From Paenibacillus sp. (GTDB lineage: Bacteria > Bacillota > Bacilli > Paenibacillales > Paenibacillaceae), in contig DOJM01000312.1 in assembly GCA_003529225.1 (NCBI GenBank), positions 5,986 to 16,412 of the forward strand: 10,427 bases of DNA, given 5' to 3'. The notes beneath the pieces were generated by a model. It was given only the letters and a program-made list of their open reading frames with translations, ran no database searches and was not told the origin of the DNA. Positions 7,179 to 10,427 of this stretch are shown here, one piece after another. Position 1 is the first letter of the stretch. Each line of letters starts with the position of its first letter. The translations under genes and the position numbers were made by a program.

Positions 7179-8780
7179 TTATTTTATTGGCAGATAAATC
7201 GTAACGGCTGTACCTACACCCTCTTCACTTGCTATGGCCACACGTCCTCTATGTCCAGACACTATTTTTTTAACAATCATGATTCCCAGTCCATTACCGT
7301 CACCTCTGGTCGTGTGAAAAGGCTGACCTAATTTATCCAGTACTTCCTGGTTCATACCCTCTCCGTTGTCTTTGAACGTAATTGTCTGGAAGCCATTCTC
7401 CATATCTAGGGCAACAGTAATGCTTCCGCCAAAGGGCAAGGCTTCCATTGAGTTTCTTAGGATGTTTAGGAAGACCTGCTTAATCTGATTACGATCACAC
7501 GCGATATTAGCATCAAAATGGATTTGCGTGTTCAATAATATATTATTCATCTCCACTTGAATCGCAAAGATGCTCAGCACTTCCTGCAGAATCGCGCTAC
7601 ATTGTTCTACCCTATAATGCGCGGCCTGCGGTTTACCTAGTATGAGGAACTCGCTCACAATGAGGTTCATTCTTTCTACTTCTGACATTATAAGATCGTA
7701 ATGTAGCAGTTGCGAATCTTTATTGGCCAGTTGAAGCATCCCCTTGACTGTAGTCAGCGGATTTCGAATCTCATGTGCGATACTCATGGCCAGTTGTCCA
7801 GCGACCACTAGCTTCTCTGTATTGCGCAGCACTTCTTCCGTTTTTTTCATCTCTGTGATATTACGAAGACTCCCAATCACACGAGCCAAGCATGCATTCG
7901 AATCGTAAACCGGAAGTACATCCAGCATATAATGCTCAAACAAACCATTACTCTCCTGAATCACTTCCAGCCCGGCACATGCCTCTTGCTGAAGAATGGC
8001 ATGCTGAAAATAAGCGCCCACATTCCGCATTTCGAAGACACTGGCACCGATAACAGATTCTTGATGTTCACCATCCAAATGAAGCATGGTTAAGCAGTTT
8101 TCATTTATATTGACGATCGTTCCGAGTTCATCCGTTATAATAACACCTAAATAATTGGTATCCAATAAGATTCGATTTAAAAGCTGAAGCTCAGCATTCC
8201 CTCTACGCAGCAATATCTCGCGTTCGATGGAGTCAGCCATGGTACAGAGCAAAGGCAATAAGTGGGGATGCGCTACATCTATATCCGCCATAAATGATAT
8301 CGTCCCCAATATTTCAAGCCCATCCTCTTTATAAAAAGGAGCCGTGCAGCACACTAAACGATGAAGAATTTGATGATAATGGTCTTGTCCCTTCAACTGA
8401 AAAGGCCGCTGGTGTTCGAGACACAACGCAATTGAATTTGTACCCACTTCTTTATTTAGTTGCACACCTTCTTTGATGCCAACCTGCCCTACGAGATCAA
8501 TAATTGTCGGATCCCCTTTGAACGCCAATATATAACCTGCATCATCCGATATGGCAACAAGGATCGGATTGCCTTTTACTGAAGAAAGAAACTTGTTTAC
8601 AAAAAAATCAATAACCTCAATCACTTCACTATATACATGGAGTTGTGACCCCAATTCATCTGCAGCATAACATTTCGGAAAAATAGGAGGCTGCTCTGGA
8701 TCTATTCCTTGATCAATGCAATGCTGATTGGAAGCCTTAATAATAGTCTCATCCGTCAGTACTCCTGTTGTCTTTTCCAA
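7179..8780 (-). CDS. Cytoplasmic GAF-PAS sensor histidine kinase, probable sporulation phosphorelay kinase
   Basis: A soluble autokinase of 533 residues from the TTG at 8780. Residues about 15-195 resemble the N-terminal GAF region of AcoR/DhaR activators (GIDPEQPP, GTNSIALCLEHQRPFQLKGQDHY, CCTAPFY, GTISFMADI), but no AAA+ domain follows. Next come a PAS domain (about 200-310), HisKA with phospho-acceptor H336 (AHEIRNPLTTVKGMLQL), and HATPase_c with its N-box (LNILRNSMEAL), DNGEGM (471-476), PFHTT and GNGLGI (495-500). The HEIRNPLT context matches sporulation kinases KinA-KinE. The kinase is an orphan with no response-regulator gene beside it, and it has a sigma-H-like promoter. All three suggest it feeds Spo0F/Spo0A, which is an inference. 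The start is uncertain: the SD is only GGGG (7 bases away), and 13 more open codons precede the TTG, back to a TAG at 8820-8822. Confidence 0.92.
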   Translation of the reverse strand: MEKTTGVLTDETIIKASNQHCIDQGIDPEQPPIFPKCYAADELGSQLHVYSEVIEVIDFFVNKFLSSVKGNPILVAISDDAGYILAFKGDPTIIDLVGQVGIKEGVQLNKEVGTNSIALCLEHQRPFQLKGQDHYHQILHRLVCCTAPFYKEDGLEILGTISFMADIDVAHPHLLPLLCTMADSIEREILLRRGNAELQLLNRILLDTNYLGVIITDELGTIVNINENCLTMLHLDGEHQESVIGASVFEMRNVGAYFQHAILQQEACAGLEVIQESNGLFEHYMLDVLPVYDSNACLARVIGSLRNITEMKKTEEVLRNTEKLVVAGQLAMSIAHEIRNPLTTVKGMLQLANKDSQLLHYDLIMSEVERMNLIVSEFLILGKPQAAHYRVEQCSAILQEVLSIFAIQVEMNNILLNTQIHFDANIACDRNQIKQVFLNILRNSMEALPFGGSITVALDMENGFQTITFKDNGEGMNQEVLDKLGQPFHTTRGDGNGLGIMIVKKIVSGHRGRVAIASEEGVGTAVTIYLPIK

Positions 8781-8826
8781 AGCCTTACCCCATTCTGTAT
8801 AATCTTCAATTTTGTAATACTAATAT

Positions 8827-8855
8827 GTATTCTACTTCTTTCCCCCTAATCCTTT
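8827..8855 (-). promoter_or_regulatory. Putative sigma-H promoter of the histidine kinase gene
   Basis: Read on the minus strand, AAAGGATTA (8855-8847) fits the Bacillus sigma-H -35 pattern RNAGGAWWW at 9 of 9 positions. An 11-bp spacer follows, then GTAGAATAC (8835-8827), which fits the -10 pattern RNNGAATWW at 8 of 9. Transcription would start near 8820, giving a leader of about 40 nt before TTG 8780. Sigma-H drives kinA, spo0A and spo0F in Bacillus subtilis, which fits the type of kinase encoded here. Confidence 0.65.
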
Positions 8856-8904
8856 TGAACCCTAAAAAATCAAAATATCCCAATGCGAATAAATTTCTTG
8901 CAGC

Positions 8905-8938
8905 ACAAAAAAACTCCGCCCTTTTTAAGAGCGAAGTT
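8905..8938 (-). terminator. Intrinsic terminator of the FNT transporter gene
   Basis: On the minus strand, AACTTCGCTCTT (8938-8927) pairs with AAGGGCGGAGTT (8923-8912) through 12 pairs, two of them G-U, around a three-base loop. A seven-T run follows (8913-8907). It lies about 20 bases past the transporter stop and separates that gene from the kinase promoter. Confidence 0.92.
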
Positions 8939-8957
8939 GCGCGTTAACCGGTACTTC

Positions 8958-9746
8958 TTAATGCTTCGTGTCGTCAAGAAAAGGTTTGTTCACATAATAA
9001 TACATAACCCCCATCAGAACTCCTCCACCAATCAGATTTCCGATTGTAACGGGCACAAGATTATGTACTACACCGCCCCACGAAACTGTTCCGGGATGGT
9101 CCAGGACTAATGCAATCGCAAAGGTACACATATTGGCAATACTATGCTCATAACCGGAGATGAAAAAACAGAATACGAATAAGACCATTGCGAACATCTT
9201 AGCCCCATCGCCTTTGATATTCATCGGTATGAAAAAAGCCATACAGACGAGCCAGTTACAGAGGATAGCACGGAAAAAAAGCTGGCCTGCCGGAGCCTCC
9301 ATCTTATGCTCAACCACATATAGTAAAAAACCATTTACATCAGAGCTGTAAAACAATCCTGTTAAAAAAATCAACAGCGCAAATGCAGCAGCACCAAGAA
9401 TGTTACCGATATAACTCATGACCCACATGCGTACAACCTCAGACCATTTCATTTTTCGTCTCAAAGCCGTGTACGTATAATAGAAAGTATCTCCGGTAAA
9501 TAAGTCCCCCCCACCGTATGAGATTAGGATGATTGCTGCTCCAAAAGTAATCGCAGCCATTGGATACGCAAATGGTGAATGCACCATATAGAAGTAGTTG
9601 CCTGTCTTGAACGCTACAATTACACCGAACCCTATAAACATGCTGGCCAGCATGGCTCTGGCAATATAGCGCAATATACTTTGCCGATAGATCTTCTGTT
9701 TCTTAAGTGCTAATTGTTCAACCTGTAGCAGCGCCTCGTTCTCCAT
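8958..9746 (-). CDS. Formate/nitrite transporter (FNT) family channel
   Basis: A 262-residue inner-membrane protein of normal FNT length with six hydrophobic segments (about 28-47, 62-79, 108-130, 157-175, 182-205, 223-250). These proteins form pentameric channels moving small monovalent anions such as formate, nitrite or hydrosulfide. Family marks include GGGDLFTGDTFYY (78-90, the first half-helix break), CNWLVCMAFF (163-172), SGYEHSIANM (197-206) with the central pore histidine H201, and NLVPVTIGNLIGGG (229-242). The ATG at 9746 has AAGGAGG four bases upstream, a strong but close ribosome site. No nitrite reductase, formate dehydrogenase or pyruvate-formate lyase gene is adjacent, so the substrate cannot be chosen. 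A 64-bp dyad (9770-9833) and a short ORF lie upstream on the same strand. The gene ends at its own terminator. Confidence 0.95.
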   Translation of the reverse strand: MENEALLQVEQLALKKQKIYRQSILRYIARAMLASMFIGFGVIVAFKTGNYFYMVHSPFAYPMAAITFGAAIILISYGGGDLFTGDTFYYTYTALRRKMKWSEVVRMWVMSYIGNILGAAAFALLIFLTGLFYSSDVNGFLLYVVEHKMEAPAGQLFFRAILCNWLVCMAFFIPMNIKGDGAKMFAMVLFVFCFFISGYEHSIANMCTFAIALVLDHPGTVSWGGVVHNLVPVTIGNLIGGGVLMGVMYYYVNKPFLDDTKH

Positions 9747-9769
9747 GTGACCTCCTTAGGAATTTGGGT

Positions 9770-9833
9770 TTTCCAGCTAGTAATGGGCTAATCGTGCAAT
9801 CTTGCGTTATTATACCCAATAACCAGCTGGAAA
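9770..9833 (-). promoter_or_regulatory. 64-bp imperfect dyad upstream of the FNT gene with an embedded -10-like TATAAT
   Basis: TTTCCAGCT (9770-9778) and AGCTGGAAA (9825-9833) are perfect outer arms. The pairing continues inward with GU/GC/TA pairs, then TGGG (9784-9787) against CCCA (9815-9818), then a TAAT/ATTA segment, with small bulges. TATAAT lies on the minus strand at 9814-9809 within the dyad, with no clear -35. There is no T-run after it, so it does not look like a plain terminator. It sits 11 bases before the transporter's Shine-Dalgarno. It may be an operator, or an mRNA structure if transcription begins further upstream. Confidence 0.5.
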
Positions 9834-9861
9834 TTACTTGAACCAAATCATGGTAAAAATC

Positions 9862-9951
9862 CTAAGTATCCTCATTCATTTTTGTAATCGCTTCTGCTCT
9901 TTCACTGCTGGCTACGATGATAAGCACGAGTATCAAGCACCCTAAGATCAT
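9862..9951 (-). CDS. Possible 29-residue single-span membrane peptide upstream of the FNT gene
   Basis: The ATG at 9951 has GAGG (9963-9960) 8 bases upstream, with a second purine-rich stretch just behind. The frame gives a hydrophobic N-terminal helix (MILGCLILVLIIVASS) and a charged tail (SERAEAITKMNEDT). The same frame is open up to 10062, but the first 37 codons of that longer version start inside the terminator at 10042-10069 and look non-coding, so I take the short start. It lies 115 bases before the transporter on the same strand and could be a leader peptide, an independent small membrane protein or chance. I do not recognise it. Confidence 0.4.
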   Translation of the reverse strand: MILGCLILVLIIVASSERAEAITKMNEDT

Positions 9952-10041
9952 ATGCCTATCCTCACTTCCTCCACATGTAGTCTTGTGACAACTTATGTGT
10001 GAAGATAGGGCTTTATGATTGAGCGATAGCGGTATACAAAA

Positions 10042-10069
10042 AAACCTGTTGAATAAATTCAACAGGTTT
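10042..10069 (-). terminator. Intrinsic terminator of the right-edge gene
   Basis: AAACCTGTTGAA (10042-10053) pairs perfectly with TTCAACAGGTTT (10058-10069) around a four-base loop. On the minus strand it is followed by a seven-T run (10044-10038). It lies 40 bases after the stop of the gene entering from the right edge. Confidence 0.95.
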
Positions 10070-10108
10070 CTCGATCTATTCTCTGTATTTCTTCATTGTC
10101 AGAAACAA

Positions 10109-10427
10109 TTAGTTCAAGAAACTGCTCAGTTGATTCTCAGCTTCTCCTTGTTTCAGTGCCTGAGGCTTGTCTGCCTCATTCAGCCCTAAACGATTGCCTA
10201 ATTGAGTATTGATTGCCGTCATTTTAGACGTATAATCCTGGCAACTCTCAATAATACGACGGTTAGACTGTTCTGAAGTGTCTAATGCGCTAAGCAGATC
10301 GCCGATCGCTTGATTCACAGCTTCCATAGACATAGAAGGCTTAGACAGCAACTCGGTTGTTTTCTCCGTAGTGGTACGCAGCAGACGTGCATTTTCTTTA
10401 AATTGATCTTCAATCGTCTTATTCGTC
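10109..10427 (-). CDS. C-terminal fragment of an unrecognised helical protein (start beyond window)
   Basis: The frame is open from the right edge to the TAA at 10109, giving 105 visible residues. A TTG at 10351 is in frame but has no reason to be the start, since the sequence before it (ENARLLRTTTEKTTELLSKP) looks equally coding. The fragment is polar and predicted mostly alpha-helical, with no membrane segment, and ends NQLSSFLN. Its heptad-like pattern (VNQAIGDLLSALDTSEQSNRR) loosely recalls the C-terminal helices of TelA-type toxic-anion-resistance proteins. That is a shape resemblance, not a confident assignment. A strong terminator follows, so it ends its transcription unit. Confidence 0.8.
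   Translation of the reverse strand, partial: TNKTIEDQFKENARLLRTTTEKTTELLSKPSMSMEAVNQAIGDLLSALDTSEQSNRRIIESCQDYTSKMTAINTQLGNRLGLNEADKPQALKQGEAENQLSSFLN

Noticed and set aside
8842..8847. AGGGGG as ribosome site of the kinase
   Set aside because: Two in-frame TAG codons separate it from the open frame, and it falls within the spacer of the sigma-H-like promoter.
9770..9833. Dyad before the FNT gene as an intrinsic terminator or a mobile-element end
   Set aside because: There is no T-run after the stem on either strand, no target-site duplication and no transposase nearby.
9862..10062. 66-codon version of the small ORF before the transporter
   Set aside because: Its start lies within the terminator hairpin of the upstream gene and its first 37 codons look non-coding. 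Only the short form from 9951 has a ribosome site.

Overview
The window reads as chromosomal DNA of an endospore-forming Firmicute, most likely Paenibacillus or a close relative. This is an inference from gene style. The base composition is moderate, Shine-Dalgarno sites are strong (AAAAGGAG, AAGGAGG, AAAAGGGGG), and TTG starts are used. There is a perfect Bacillus-type Fur box, a good match to a sigma-H promoter, and a KinA-like orphan histidine kinase. No phage, transposon, CRISPR, rRNA or tRNA signature was seen.

Layout from left to right. Positions 1-963 (+) hold a membrane-bound GGDEF diguanylate cyclase whose start probably lies outside the window. It converges, across a shared terminator (971-1008), on a 1040-residue receptor (1032-4154, -) built as extracellular solute-binding domain, membrane anchor, PAS, PAS, GGDEF and EAL. 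A 291-bp divergent region then carries a near-ideal Fur operator (4370-4389). That operator precedes a 47-codon ORF (4446-4589, +), which is closed by a perfect 10-bp hairpin terminator. Next is a TPM-domain membrane protein with a very long cytoplasmic coiled-coil and a Gly/Ser/Trp tail (4759-7077, +). It converges, again through a shared terminator (7091-7129), on a GAF-PAS histidine kinase (7179-8780, -). Upstream of the kinase are a sigma-H-like promoter and, on the same strand, a terminated formate/nitrite-family transporter gene (8958-9746, -). Ahead of the transporter lie a 64-bp dyad and a possible 29-codon membrane peptide (9862-9951, -). The right edge holds the C-terminal end of an unrecognised helical protein (10109-10427, -) with its own terminator.

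Most genes are single units with their own terminator, so this is a run of environment-sensing and envelope genes rather than one pathway. Two encode c-di-GMP enzymes, one encodes a probable phosphorelay input kinase, and one small ORF appears to be iron-regulated. The parts most worth a second look are the Fur-controlled 47-residue protein, the sigma-H promoter tied to a kinase with an AcoR-type GAF domain, and the leader ORF and dyad before the transporter.
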